64,000 bases of DNA from Aestuariivita boseongensis (GCF_001262635.1 NZ_JXYH01000002.1:1-64000), one strand, 5' to 3'. Counted from the stretch's first letter, positions 53,076 through 62,490 are shown. A program made the numbers and translations. The notes: generated from the letters alone by a model not told the origin.

Positions 53076-53909
53076 TTGTCAACGCTGCAAGCCCGTCATG
53101 ACAACACACGTGATCTGGTGAAGATCTTCGTATTCGTCGCCATAACCTTTGCGATCACCTGGGGCATTATCGGTAGCTACATTCTCTGGCCTGACGCCAT
53201 GAGCGCCCGTTTCGGTGCGGTCAGCGGCTCGCATCCGCTCTATTTTATCGCCACCTGGGCTCCGGCGATCGCCGGGCTATCGGTTGTGCTGATCTCTGCT
53301 GGATTTTCCGGTTTGAAACGCTTCTGCTCGCGACTTCTGATGTGGCGCTGCCCAGGCGTGTGGTGGCTGTTCATCCTGCTCGGGATTCCGCTTGTCTTCA
53401 TGGCCGGATCGCTGATCAAGGGTGGACCGCTCTTCGCTCCGATCCCGCCCGAGGGTGCAGGTGCCATGTTTGGGCTCATGTTGATGATGCTGTTTCTCGG
53501 GCCGATCGAGGAATTCGGCTGGCGCGGCGTCGCGCAGCCCTTGCTGCAGCGCTTCCTTGTTCCGTTCTGGACCGGGGCGCTGATCGGCACGATTTGGGGT
53601 GTCTGGCACCTGCCCGCCTTCTACCTCGCCGGCGTGGTTTACGAGAACTGGAGCTTCCTTCCTTTCCTGATCGGCAACATCACGCTGGCCGTTCTCGTGA
53701 CGCCGATCTTCAACGCGGCTCGTGGCAGCCTTCTTCTTCCGATGCTGTTCCACTGGCAACTCATCAACCCGTTCTGGCCGGACGCGCAGCCGTGGGACAG
53801 CTGGATCCTCACCGGCGTGGCGATCATCATAATCTGGTGGAAACGCGACGAGATGTTCTCGCGCGATGGTGCGATGACGGAAATGATCCCGGGGGAAGAT
53901 CGGCAATGA
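53076..53909 (+). CDS. CPBP-family intramembrane protease (CAAX/bacteriocin-processing type)
   Basis: A 277-residue integral membrane protein with about eight hydrophobic segments. The metal-site motifs are EEFGWRG (E-E-x-x-x-R, about 146-152), GVWHLP and FHWQLIN. The last has four rather than three residues between His and Asn, a small departure from the usual H-x-x-x-N. The TTG at 53076 is chosen because GGGGAG precedes it by 8 bp. Another in-frame TTG lies at 53061. The stop overlaps the serine hydrolase start. Family roles include CAAX-like proteolysis and self-immunity. Confidence 0.82.
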   Translation: MSTLQARHDNTRDLVKIFVFVAITFAITWGIIGSYILWPDAMSARFGAVSGSHPLYFIATWAPAIAGLSVVLISAGFSGLKRFCSRLLMWRCPGVWWLFILLGIPLVFMAGSLIKGGPLFAPIPPEGAGAMFGLMLMMLFLGPIEEFGWRGVAQPLLQRFLVPFWTGALIGTIWGVWHLPAFYLAGVVYENWSFLPFLIGNITLAVLVTPIFNAARGSLLLPMLFHWQLINPFWPDAQPWDSWILTGVAIIIIWWKRDEMFSRDGAMTEMIPGEDRQ

Positions 53910-55072
53910 GGCACGGCATCCTCTCCGTCTTAATCGCAACGATATCTGCCTTCATGACACCTGTCGCCGCCGATACGCTTCAGACCCGCCTGCAGAACGT
54001 GTTAACCGGGTTTCACGAAAAATACGGCTTCCCGGGTGCGACGGCCGCCATCGCATCGCCCGATGGGCTTATCGTGACGGCCGCCATTGGCGTGTCGGAT
54101 CGTGAGGCCGGGACGCCAATGACCCCGGACACACCAATGCTGGCGGCGAGCATCGGCAAGAGCTTCGTCGCGATGGCAGTGCTGGCGCTGGAAGACGACG
54201 GCCTTTTGTCTGCAGACGATCCTGTCGCGCGGTATCTTGGCGAGCGCGAGTGGTTCGGACGTCTGCCCAACCACGACACCATGACGCTGCGCGACCTTCT
54301 GCACCATGGGTCGGGCCTGCCCGACCACGTTTACCTCGCAACCTTTCAGGCCGAAATGCGCGCGCGCACAGCGACAGGTGGCGCCGCGATGCGACCCGAA
54401 GAGGCCATCAGTTTTGTTCTTGGTGCGGACCCCCTGTTTCCGGCCGGTTCGGGCTGGGCTTACTCCGATACCGGGTATTTGCTCCTCGGACTCGTCATCG
54501 AAGAGGTCAGCGGACGCAGCTTCTACGACCTTGTGGGCTCGAGGTTTCTTGTCCCGCTGTCACTGGACCAGACCGCCCCTTCGGACCGTCCCGACCTGCC
54601 GGGGCTCGCCATAGGCTATGTTGCAAACGACAATCCCTTCGGATTGCCGCCAAGAACAGCGGACGACGCGGGCCGCCTGCTTTGGGATCCGGGCATGGAA
54701 TGGACGGGCGGCGGTTTTCTCTCCACCTCGCGTGACCTCGCCATCTGGGGTCATGCGCTGTTCGAAGGAGAGGCGATGAAGGAGCCCTATCTCGACAGGC
54801 TGCTCGACGCCGTTCCTGTTTCTCAAGACGCGCCCGGCATTTTCTACGGGACAGGCATAGCGATCTACACCACGACACCGCGGGGTCCTGTCTATGGGCA
54901 CGGTGGCTGGATCCCCGGCTATGTCTCCAGCCTGCGCCACTACGCCGATCACGGCGTAACGGTCGCGTTCCAGATCAACACCGATGTGGGCAGCACAGAC
55001 CTTGTGCCTGCCTTAGAGGCGGCGCTGGCCGATCTGGCGATCGGCAATGTCGACAGGCGTGAAAACCAATAA
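53906..55072 (+). CDS. Secreted serine hydrolase, class C beta-lactamase family
   Basis: A 388-residue exported protein with a signal peptide (cleavage after about residue 22, TPVAADT). It has the S-x-x-K motif in ASIGKSFVAM, the Tyr motif as YSD rather than the common Y-S/A-N (SGWAYSDTGYLLLG) and the third motif HGG (GHGGWIPGY). Such proteins are usually D-aminopeptidases, esterases or DD-peptidases rather than true beta-lactamases. ATG overlaps the CPBP stop (ATGA). The pair stands between the catabolic cluster and tRNA-Ser. Confidence 0.85.
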   Translation: MRHGILSVLIATISAFMTPVAADTLQTRLQNVLTGFHEKYGFPGATAAIASPDGLIVTAAIGVSDREAGTPMTPDTPMLAASIGKSFVAMAVLALEDDGLLSADDPVARYLGEREWFGRLPNHDTMTLRDLLHHGSGLPDHVYLATFQAEMRARTATGGAAMRPEEAISFVLGADPLFPAGSGWAYSDTGYLLLGLVIEEVSGRSFYDLVGSRFLVPLSLDQTAPSDRPDLPGLAIGYVANDNPFGLPPRTADDAGRLLWDPGMEWTGGGFLSTSRDLAIWGHALFEGEAMKEPYLDRLLDAVPVSQDAPGIFYGTGIAIYTTTPRGPVYGHGGWIPGYVSSLRHYADHGVTVAFQINTDVGSTDLVPALEAALADLAIGNVDRRENQ

Positions 55073-55328
55073 TCAGATCCCTGAGCGGCGACGGAAGCGA
55101 CAAAATCTGGTTCGTGAACTCGAAAAATGGCTCTCCTGGGAAACCGAACGGTGACCGGCGCAATTAATTAAATAGTGGCGCTTTCGGCTGCCGGCTTTGG
55201 CCTGAGGTTACGAATGGACAGCTCACCCGTGATTTCAGGCCTGTAACGGACAAAGGGTCAGGAAAGCCGTGGAAATCTCACCACAACACCAGAGGCGCAG
55301 AGCCTTTTGAAATCAATGCGCTATATTG

Positions 55329-55418
55329 TGGCGGAGCGACAGGGATTCGAACCCTGGAGACGGTCTCCCGCCTACACACTTTCCAGGCGTGCGCCTTCGA
55401 CCACTCGGCCACCGCTCC
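55329..55418 (-). tRNA. tRNA-Ser (anticodon GGA)
   Basis: The minus strand reads GGAGCGGTGGCCGAGTGG..., a serine-type tRNA with a long variable arm. The anticodon loop CTGGAAA gives GGA (codons UCC/UCU). The acceptor stem GGAGCG pairs with CGCTCC, the T-arm contains GGTTCGAATCC, and the 3' GCCA (discriminator plus CCA) is encoded at 55329-55332. The 256 bp on its 3' side (55073-55328) contain no gene that I can support and no visible copy of the tRNA end. Confidence 0.95.
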
Positions 55419-55476
55419 GTGGGGCCGACTTTTGCAAGATCGCGCGCGCCATTGCAAGGCGCAAATCAAGGAAAGA

Positions 55477-56196
55477 TCAGCCCTCGACGTGCAAATAGAT
55501 GCGTCGGTTCTGACGGCCCTTTTTCTCGGTCTTACCGATACGCATGACGCCGATTTCAGCCGTCGATTTCACATGTGTCCCGCCACAGGGCTGCAGATCG
55601 ACCTGATCGTCCCCGGAACCAATGCGCACCAGCCTGACGCGCCCTGCCCCGCGCGGCGGTGCAACAGACATGGTTTTGACCAGTTCGGGTTGTGCATCAA
55701 GCTCGGCATCGGTGATCCAGTCTTCCGTCACCGCAAGATCCCGCGCAGCGATCTCGTTCAACTGCGCGGCCAGCGCGTCTTTGTCGATCTCGGCATCAGG
55801 CATGTCGAAGTCCAGGCGCCCTTTGCCCACGGAAATCGACCCACCGGTCACAGGCAAAGGCACCACAACCGACAGAAGATGCAGCGCCGTATGCACTCGC
55901 ATATGGGCAAAGCGACGGGTCCAGTCGATTTCCTGCAGCACGTCGGCCCCGATGGGCGGTAGCCCATGCGCGGCGCCGGGAACGAGGGCAATGGCACCGC
56001 CATCGGCCTTCGCAGCCGACGCCACCGGCATCTCTCCCCCATCCCAGGTGATATGACCGCTATCGCCGGGCTGCCCGCCTGAGGTCGGATAGAACACCGA
56101 TTGATCCAGAACGATGCCGCCTTCAGGTGTATGGGCCACGACGCGCCCGGTGGCTTTGCGCAGATAGGCGTCTTGCAGATAGAGTGGTTCAGTCAT
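55477..56196 (-). CDS. Alanyl-tRNA editing protein (AlaX-like)
   Basis: A 239-residue stand-alone trans-editing domain that deacylates Ser-tRNA(Ala) or Gly-tRNA(Ala). The zinc ligands are H-x-x-x-H in RVHTALHLL (His102, His106) and C-x-x-x-H in LQPCGGTHVKS near residue 205. The first half matches the AlaRS beta-barrel domain (VFYPTSGGQPGDSGHI). It starts at the stop of the MscS-type gene (TGATG overlap), which is the end of a leftward run from trgA. Confidence 0.92.
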   Translation of the reverse strand: MTEPLYLQDAYLRKATGRVVAHTPEGGIVLDQSVFYPTSGGQPGDSGHITWDGGEMPVASAAKADGGAIALVPGAAHGLPPIGADVLQEIDWTRRFAHMRVHTALHLLSVVVPLPVTGGSISVGKGRLDFDMPDAEIDKDALAAQLNEIAARDLAVTEDWITDAELDAQPELVKTMSVAPPRGAGRVRLVRIGSGDDQVDLQPCGGTHVKSTAEIGVMRIGKTEKKGRQNRRIYLHVEG

Positions 56197-58532
56197 CAGC
56201 TTTCCTCTCCACCGTGGCCGCCGCCGCCCGTCAGGGCTTCGGGGTTGCGGATCCAGATATCGCGTTGGGCATAGGGGATCTCGATCCCTTCTTCGACAAA
56301 GCGTTTCGCGATTTCATGGTTCATGTCGGATTTGACCGAAAGAACCCAGTTCACGTCCCGCAGAATTGCGCGAATCTCGAAATCAAGGGAATCCGCGCCA
56401 AAGCCCTGGAACACGATATTGGGTGCGGGGTTGGCCAGAACCATCGGATGCGCCTCGGCAATTTCGCGCAGGATGGCCTCAACCTTCCGCGTATCGGTTC
56501 CATAGGCCACGCCTACAGGCACGATCACCCGTCCGACGGTGTTGCCTCGGGTATAATTCGTTACGGTCCCGCTGACGAAATCGGCATTGGGAACAATCAC
56601 ATCCGTACGGTCAAAGGTTTCAATGCGGGTGGAGCGTACCGAGATATCCCGCACATAGCCCATGCTGCCGTTCACCTCGATCCAGTCACCTTCGGCGATG
56701 GGGCGCTCGATCAGCAGGATGATGCCCGACACGAAGTTCTGCACGATATTCTGCAGGCCAAAACCGATGCCAACGCTCAGCGCACCGGCCAGAAGGGCCA
56801 GACCGCTCAGGTCGATGCCCGCGCCGGTGATCGCGGCCAGGGCAGCTAGGAAAATCCCCAGATACCCCACGCCGGACACCACCGCATTCTGCCCGCCGGT
56901 ATCCAGCTTGGTCTTGGGCAAAAGCGATGTCTTCAACGCGCCCTGGAACAGGCGCGTCAGCATGTAGAGCGCGACGAAAATCAGGACGAACGCCAGGAAA
57001 TTGGACGGAGAGATCCGTGTCTCCCCAAGGGCAAAGCCTTCATTGAAGAGCGTCCAGATCTCCAGCAGTTCGGCCGGCCGCATGCCCCAGATCAGAGCCA
57101 GGAAGGGAAGCTGGACGACAATCAGAAGGAACCCGATCAACACAGCCACCAGGCTGTCGCGTCCAGCCGCGCCCTTGCCCGAGATCAACCCATAAAGATC
57201 CGCAAAGAAGCGCTGAAGAACGACCACCAGACCAAAGAGCGCCAGCGACTGAATGGTCGGGTACAGGATGGCCATGGCCAGATGGGTATATCCAACCGCT
57301 GCAACCACCGGCGCGGCGACCGCGACTGCAATCGACGCCTGACCAAACAGTTTCAGAAACCGCTCGAAACCCGTGGGTGTCACGGGTTCACTTTCGTTCG
57401 CATCTGCTATCTTTGGGCCGCTGACCAGGATTTGACCCAAGCGGAAGAGGATGATCGCCGCAACCACCAGGACCGGGAAGGCCAGGGTCTGGCGCTCCAC
57501 ATCGCTGCTATTGCCAATCTCCATCAGGGTGGTGTGGATGTCCCTAACAACATAAAGCACTGCCAGAAGCGTGCCGTAGAACCGCAGCTCTGTTCGTCTT
57601 TCGGCGGAAAACGGGATCAGCGCGTCGTCGTCATTTCGGGAAAACAGCCGTTCGCACAGCCAGCGCAGCCCAAGAAGAACCGCACCCCAGATCGGCAGGC
57701 TTTCCAGAACACGTGTGCCCCGCAGTCCCACCAACCCCGTGGCAAAAAGCGCCTCGGTGATGAAGATGATCCCGATGACCGGAAACACGATGCGGCCCAG
57801 CGACAGAAGAAAACTCCAAACGCCGGCACCTGTTCCACCGAACCGCCTGAGATAATTGGCCAGACGCAGCACCCAAGGGCGGCTTTTGATGATCAACACC
57901 AGCCCCAGGCCCAACAGGACACCGATCAGAGGAAGATTGTCCTGAAACTCCTGACGCGTCGCGTCGCCCTGCCAGGCCCGTCCGAATTCCCCCAGAACCT
58001 CGCCCCATGCACCCGTCAGCCGTTCAAAGGCCGGTGGCCACAGGATCGGGTTCAACGGAGAGGGGCCGCGCGCCAGAAGATCATCCGCGCGCCGCTCTGC
58101 CAGAATTCCGTCAATCTCGCGGATCAGCCCATCGGCCTGATTGTAAGCCTCCTCTGCTGCAAGGATCGGTGCACGGGCGGCCTGCAGCTGCCGGTTCAGT
58201 TCGGCCCGCCTGGCTGCTATTTCCGCCGGTTCCTCTCCGCTTTCGGGCAGAGGCCCCAAAGCATTGATTTGCGATTGCAGCGTGCTGATCCGCTCGGCGT
58301 TGACCCGACTGGCTTCAAGAAAGGCCTGCCTGCTGCGCACCAGTTCAGCGCGCACTGCTTCAAACGCGGCATCAGACGCGCGACCGGCATCAATAGCCCC
58401 TTCCGCGCGTTGGGCAAGCACTTGCCACTGTTCGAAATCAACGCCTTGCCCCGCCTCACCCTGAGCCCAAACGGCCGATGCCGTCAAAAGGGCAAAGACA
58501 AAGGTCAGCCATCGGAAAGTGCGGCGCATCAT
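56196..58532 (-). CDS. MscS-type mechanosensitive channel with DUF3772 N-terminal domain
   Basis: A 778-residue inner-membrane channel. A signal peptide (RWLTFVFALLTASAVWAQ) and a coiled-coil-rich periplasmic DUF3772 region (about 25-160) are followed by some ten TM segments. The MscS core includes LSVGIGFGLQNIVQNFVSGIILLIERP (about 570-600), GDWIEVNGSMGYVRDI and PNADFVSGTVTNYT. The ATG at 58532 overlaps the cysK stop. It protects against hypo-osmotic shock. The tail has a Gly/His-rich end. Its place after trgB and cysK means it may be expressed with them. Confidence 0.92.
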   Translation of the reverse strand: MMRRTFRWLTFVFALLTASAVWAQGEAGQGVDFEQWQVLAQRAEGAIDAGRASDAAFEAVRAELVRSRQAFLEASRVNAERISTLQSQINALGPLPESGEEPAEIAARRAELNRQLQAARAPILAAEEAYNQADGLIREIDGILAERRADDLLARGPSPLNPILWPPAFERLTGAWGEVLGEFGRAWQGDATRQEFQDNLPLIGVLLGLGLVLIIKSRPWVLRLANYLRRFGGTGAGVWSFLLSLGRIVFPVIGIIFITEALFATGLVGLRGTRVLESLPIWGAVLLGLRWLCERLFSRNDDDALIPFSAERRTELRFYGTLLAVLYVVRDIHTTLMEIGNSSDVERQTLAFPVLVVAAIILFRLGQILVSGPKIADANESEPVTPTGFERFLKLFGQASIAVAVAAPVVAAVGYTHLAMAILYPTIQSLALFGLVVVLQRFFADLYGLISGKGAAGRDSLVAVLIGFLLIVVQLPFLALIWGMRPAELLEIWTLFNEGFALGETRISPSNFLAFVLIFVALYMLTRLFQGALKTSLLPKTKLDTGGQNAVVSGVGYLGIFLAALAAITGAGIDLSGLALLAGALSVGIGFGLQNIVQNFVSGIILLIERPIAEGDWIEVNGSMGYVRDISVRSTRIETFDRTDVIVPNADFVSGTVTNYTRGNTVGRVIVPVGVAYGTDTRKVEAILREIAEAHPMVLANPAPNIVFQGFGADSLDFEIRAILRDVNWVLSVKSDMNHEIAKRFVEEGIEIPYAQRDIWIRNPEALTGGGGHGGEES

Positions 58533-59563
58533 ACGTCCTCGAACACACCGGGAATGGAGGCCGGCGCCCGCGTCATCCAATCGGGCACAGGAAGCTCTTT
58601 CTCACGCAGGAAATCAGGATTGAACAGCTTGGATTGATACCGCGTGCCATAGTCACAAAGGATCGTCACGATCGTATGACCCGGCCCCAATTCCCGCGCC
58701 AGTCGCACGGCGCCGGCGATGTTGATGCCGGAAGACCCACCCAAAACCAGTCCCTCTTCGCGCAGCAGGTCGAAGACATATGGCAGCGCTTCCTCGTCAT
58801 GGATCTGGTAATTGAAGTCGGGCGTCAGCCCTTCCAGGTTCTTGGTGATCCGCACCTGGCCGATCCCCTCGGCGATGGAGCCGCCTTCCATCTTGATCTC
58901 GCCGGTCGTGTAATAGGAATAAAGCCCCGCGCCCATCGGATCGGCCAGACCGATTTTCACACCCTTGTGCTGCAACGCTTCGGCCACGCCGGCCAGCGTC
59001 CCGCCCGATCCGCAGGCACAGATGAACCCATCGACTTTCCCGTCGGTCTGTTCCCAGATCTCGGGGCCGGTGGTTTCGATATGGGCCTGACGATTGGCGA
59101 CATTGTCGAACTGGTTGGCCCAGATCGCGCCGTTCGGTTCGGTCTTGTTCAACTCGCGCGCCAGCCTTTCGGAATAACGCACGAAATTATTGGGGTTGCG
59201 ATAGGGTGCGGCAGGCACCTGAACCAGCTCGGCCCCGGCAAGGCGCAGCATGTCCTTCTTTTCTTCGGACTGGGTTTCGGGGATGACGATGACCGTCTTG
59301 AACCCCATGGACGCGCCAACAAGCGCAAGTCCGATGCCGGTATTCCCGGCGGTGCCTTCCACGATTGTTCCACCCGGCTTCAATTCACCACGCGCGATGG
59401 CGTCGCGGATGATGAACAGTGCCGCGCGATCCTTGACCGACTGACCGGGGTTCATGAACTCGGCCTTGCCCAGGATCTCGCAACCCGTTTCCTCGCTGAC
59501 CTTGCGCAGTTTGATCAAAGGTGTGTTGCCAACCGCGTCGGCCAGATCCTGTGCGATACGCAT
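58529..59563 (-). CDS. cysK: Cysteine synthase A (O-acetylserine sulfhydrylase)
   Basis: Makes L-cysteine from O-acetylserine and sulfide. The 344-residue PLP enzyme has the catalytic lysine in NPGQSVKDRAA (about 39-49), the TAGNTGIGLA substrate-loop segment and the phosphate-binding GSGGTLAGV. In Rhodobacter sphaeroides the homologous cysK is next to trgAB and adds to tellurite resistance. The same order trgA-trgB-cysK is found here. The length is about 20-30 residues more than E. coli CysK because of a C-terminal extension. Confidence 0.95.
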   Translation of the reverse strand: MRIAQDLADAVGNTPLIKLRKVSEETGCEILGKAEFMNPGQSVKDRAALFIIRDAIARGELKPGGTIVEGTAGNTGIGLALVGASMGFKTVIVIPETQSEEKKDMLRLAGAELVQVPAAPYRNPNNFVRYSERLARELNKTEPNGAIWANQFDNVANRQAHIETTGPEIWEQTDGKVDGFICACGSGGTLAGVAEALQHKGVKIGLADPMGAGLYSYYTTGEIKMEGGSIAEGIGQVRITKNLEGLTPDFNYQIHDEEALPYVFDLLREEGLVLGGSSGINIAGAVRLARELGPGHTIVTILCDYGTRYQSKLFNPDFLREKELPVPDWMTRAPASIPGVFEDV

Positions 59564-59618
59564 GATGCGCCCCCAAATTCATTCAGTGGAACTGGTGTAT
59601 CGCCCGGCCACTGCGACC

Positions 59619-60749
59619 TCAAGCTGAACTGCGCAACCTCGCGCGGTTGTTGATCAGCCAGAAGCCCGCCGCCACCAATGGCGCATCGCGGAACCGGTGG
59701 GTTTCCAGCCCTTTGGCAAAGTCGTCGAAGGGCAGGATAATACGGCGGATATCTTCGCCTTCACTCTCCACGCCGCCACCATCACCCAAAGTGGAAAAAT
59801 CCGCCAAGGCAAGGAAAGCAGTCACAAACTCCGTGCTGGACCCGGTGCTGGAATAGGTGGCACTGATCTTCTCCAACCGGATTGGCGTCAAACCTGCTTC
59901 CTCTTCGGCCTCGCGCATTGCAGTGGTTTCCGCCGCCTCGCCCGGATCGACCAGCCCTGCAATCGCCTCGATCACCCATGGCGACGGATCGCCCACGGCA
60001 TAAACGTTCACACGAAACTGCTCAATCAGAAGAACCGCGTCGCGCACCGGATCATAGGGCAGAACAACCACGGCCTGCCCCGCAAAGAACGCCTCCCGAT
60101 CAAGGGGATCGGACATTCCGCCATCATAAAGCGGATGGCGCATCTCCATGCGATCCAGCGCAAAGAAATGGCTATGCACCCGGTTGCGCGACAGGATCTC
60201 AACCCGCTCAGCGCCATCCCGATGATCGGGCGATGGCCCGCGCAACCGGGCCGCGCGCATCGTGTCGGCCCGCCTGCGCATCATCGGCAGTTTATGCGCA
60301 AGCTCCTGCGCGCTCCATTGCCCGTAATGGGCCATGGCCTCTGCCGCGGCGATCAGGCTGACCTCACCCCAATCGCGGATCCAGGCGTCAAGCGACCACG
60401 GATCGCCTTTTTCAAACCCGCCCTCTTGTGGGAAATAGACCTGCGCAGCGATGGTTTCTCCGTCCGGCGCCACAGCCGTGACATCGCGCAGATCGTAAGC
60501 AAACCCGCCCTCATAATAGTTCAGCCGCGCGATATCTTCCGCGCTCAGACTGCGCAGGATAAGCCCCCTGGCTTGTCCTCCCTGAGCTTTGGAAATCATC
60601 GGAAAGCACTGGCCAGCGACCCAATGCACGGCATGGTCAGGCAACGTCGCCTCGACCAGATCCATGGCCTGGGCAGAGCGGCCCAGAACCCGCTCAAGCA
60701 GCGGAAGGTGGCGTAGCGTTCCGTAAAAGAAAAGCGGCCTCAGCGCCAT
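59619..60749 (-). CDS. trgB: TrgB: gamma-glutamylcyclotransferase-like domain fused to Nudix hydrolase
   Basis: A 376-residue fusion. Residues 1-130 form a GGCT/AIG2-like domain (FFYGTLRHLPLLERVLGR) and residues 190-376 a Nudix hydrolase of ADP-ribose pyrophosphatase type, with a full Nudix box at 265-287 (GLVDPGEAAET, then REAEEEAGL). The name follows the tellurite-resistance gene trgB of Rhodobacter sphaeroides, which has the same neighbours. It overlaps trgA by 10 bp. The molecular link to tellurite is not clear. ADP-ribose or another nucleoside diphosphate derivative is the probable Nudix substrate. Confidence 0.88.
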   Translation of the reverse strand: MALRPLFFYGTLRHLPLLERVLGRSAQAMDLVEATLPDHAVHWVAGQCFPMISKAQGGQARGLILRSLSAEDIARLNYYEGGFAYDLRDVTAVAPDGETIAAQVYFPQEGGFEKGDPWSLDAWIRDWGEVSLIAAAEAMAHYGQWSAQELAHKLPMMRRRADTMRAARLRGPSPDHRDGAERVEILSRNRVHSHFFALDRMEMRHPLYDGGMSDPLDREAFFAGQAVVVLPYDPVRDAVLLIEQFRVNVYAVGDPSPWVIEAIAGLVDPGEAAETTAMREAEEEAGLTPIRLEKISATYSSTGSSTEFVTAFLALADFSTLGDGGGVESEGEDIRRIILPFDDFAKGLETHRFRDAPLVAAGFWLINNRARLRSSA

Positions 60750-61192
60750 TTGCGCGAGACATATTCGGTCACAAGCCCGGCGCAGACCGCACCGATCAGC
60801 AAGGTGGCGATGATATTGGGCTGGGCGATGGTGACGGCATAGTCATAACTTACCTCGAAAATACCCATGATCGCGTCGAACGCACCGTCATAGCGGTTGC
60901 GCATCGCAAGGCGGAACATCTCGTAACAGCCCTGCACGAAAAGTGCCCAGAACACCATCACCGCAACGCCCGTCAGCCCGTTATTGATCCCCGGAGTGAA
61001 GCCGCGCCCCGCGCGCGTTCCCATGACCTTCCAGCCAACCGCCGCGCCAATGGCCATGTTCACAAAGGTGAAATAGCCAAAGTCCTTGCCTTCCGGAAAA
61101 AGCGGCATGATCTGGCCCGAAACGATGAATGCAATGACAGCAAGGCTCACCGCCGCAAACAGACTGGCTGCATTTGGCATAATGGTTTGCAC
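60740..61192 (-). CDS. trgA: TrgA-family membrane protein
   Basis: A 150-residue membrane protein with four predicted helices (about 8-30, 42-56, 72-95 and 118-142). It corresponds by size, topology and position to TrgA of the Rhodobacter sphaeroides trgAB tellurite-resistance locus. The start is ATG at 61192, with ATG at 61180 as an alternative. It follows cfa by 10 bp, so cfa-trgA-trgB-cysK-mscS-alaX could be one long transcript. Confidence 0.8.
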   Translation of the reverse strand: MQTIMPNAASLFAAVSLAVIAFIVSGQIMPLFPEGKDFGYFTFVNMAIGAAVGWKVMGTRAGRGFTPGINNGLTGVAVMVFWALFVQGCYEMFRLAMRNRYDGAFDAIMGIFEVSYDYAVTIAQPNIIATLLIGAVCAGLVTEYVSRKWR

Positions 61193-61202
61193 GGGCCTTC
61201 CC

Positions 61203-62411
61203 TCAGCTTGGTCGGGAAATCGTAATCTGGGTCACGTCGCAATTTCCACTGTGAAAAGTAGATGCGCATGAGGTGAGGTAAAAATTCCACATCCTGCGGA
61301 ACCGCTCGTCAAACCCCAGCTCGGCCACCTGATCCCACTTTTCATTGAAGGTCTCATGCCAGCGGCGCAGCGTCAGGTCATAGCTTTGGCCGAACTCTAC
61401 CGACCGCACCACCGAAAGGCCGGCATTTTCGACCTGTTCGCGCAACACGCTGGGGCTGGGCAGCATGCCACCGGGGAAGATGTATTTCTGAATGAAATCG
61501 ACCCCGCGCTTGTAGACCTGCCAGCGCCGGTCAGCCACCGTGATGATCTGTAATGTCGCGTTCTTGCCGGGCTTCAGCCGGTCGCGCACCGTTTCGAAAT
61601 AGATGGGCCAGTATTTTTCGCCCACCGCTTCGAACATTTCGATGGACGCGATCCCGTCATAGGATCCCCGCTCGTCCCGGTAATCTTGAAGCTTGAATTC
61701 GACCTGATCGGAAAGACCAGCTTTTTCAATGCGCTCCTTGGCGTATTTAAACTGTTCTTCGCTGATGGTCAGGCCGGTGACTTTCATGCCACGCTCCTTC
61801 GCAGCGTATTCGGCAAAACCGCCCCAGCCGCAGCCGATCTCAAGGATATGATCGCCCGGTTTCGCACCCATCTGGTCGATCATGGAGGCGTATTTGGCGG
61901 TTTGCGCCTTCTCGGTGCTTTCCTGACCCGTCTCAAACAGGGCCGAGGAATAGGTCATCGTGTCATCCAGCCACAGCTTGTAGAAGTTATTGCCCAGATC
62001 ATAGTGATAGCTGATGTTCTTCCGCGCCTGGCTTTTGTGGTTGCGCTGAAACCAGAAGCGCAGCTTTTCAAAGGCGCGCACCAGACCCATACCGGGGAAC
62101 CCGTCATAGATCCCTTCGTTATCCGCATGGACCAGATCCATGAACGCCTGCAGATCGGGCGTGGACCAGTCGCCATCCAGATAGGCATCGCAGAACCCCA
62201 GATCGCCTTCCCGGATCAGGCGGGCAAAGACGTCATCGCTGTGAATATGCATTTCCGCCACCGGACCGGGGTTCTTCCCCTCGGCCCGAAAGACGCGACC
62301 ATCGGGCAAAACCATGTCCAAACGTCCGTGGTTCAAATGCTCGGCCATATCGAAGACTGGCTTGAAATAGCGGGGCAGGTTCTTTTGACCGTCGGTCGAA
62401 GTCAGGATCAT
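61203..62411 (-). CDS. cfa: Cyclopropane-fatty-acyl-phospholipid synthase-type methyltransferase
   Basis: A 402-residue SAM enzyme that adds a methylene across double bonds of membrane lipid acyl chains. The ISYHYDLGNNFYKLWLDDTMTYSSALF segment in outline, SAM motif LEIGCGWGGFAEYA (about 190-203) and the MFEAVGEKYWPIYF and FIQKYIFPGG segments are all diagnostic. It has the full family length. In Roseobacter-group bacteria some relatives make methylated furan fatty acid precursors (UfaM-like), so the exact product may differ from cyclopropane lipid. Confidence 0.9.
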   Translation of the reverse strand: MILTSTDGQKNLPRYFKPVFDMAEHLNHGRLDMVLPDGRVFRAEGKNPGPVAEMHIHSDDVFARLIREGDLGFCDAYLDGDWSTPDLQAFMDLVHADNEGIYDGFPGMGLVRAFEKLRFWFQRNHKSQARKNISYHYDLGNNFYKLWLDDTMTYSSALFETGQESTEKAQTAKYASMIDQMGAKPGDHILEIGCGWGGFAEYAAKERGMKVTGLTISEEQFKYAKERIEKAGLSDQVEFKLQDYRDERGSYDGIASIEMFEAVGEKYWPIYFETVRDRLKPGKNATLQIITVADRRWQVYKRGVDFIQKYIFPGGMLPSPSVLREQVENAGLSVVRSVEFGQSYDLTLRRWHETFNEKWDQVAELGFDERFRRMWNFYLTSCASTFHSGNCDVTQITISRPS

Positions 62412-62490
62412 TTACTGGTCTCTGTGGTTCTGATTGCGTGTCAGGCTAGGGGGGCAGGCCCCATACAGCAAGCCATGTCGTTCATATTTC

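Noticed and set aside
53061-55418. Genomic island inserted at tRNA-Ser
   Set aside because: The location suits an insertion at the tRNA 3' end, but no integrase gene and no second copy of the tRNA end were seen in the window.
57282-58637. 451-codon plus-strand frame opposite the MscS-type channel
   Set aside because: Shadow frame with Gln/Arg/Pro-rich translation that runs into cysK on the other strand.
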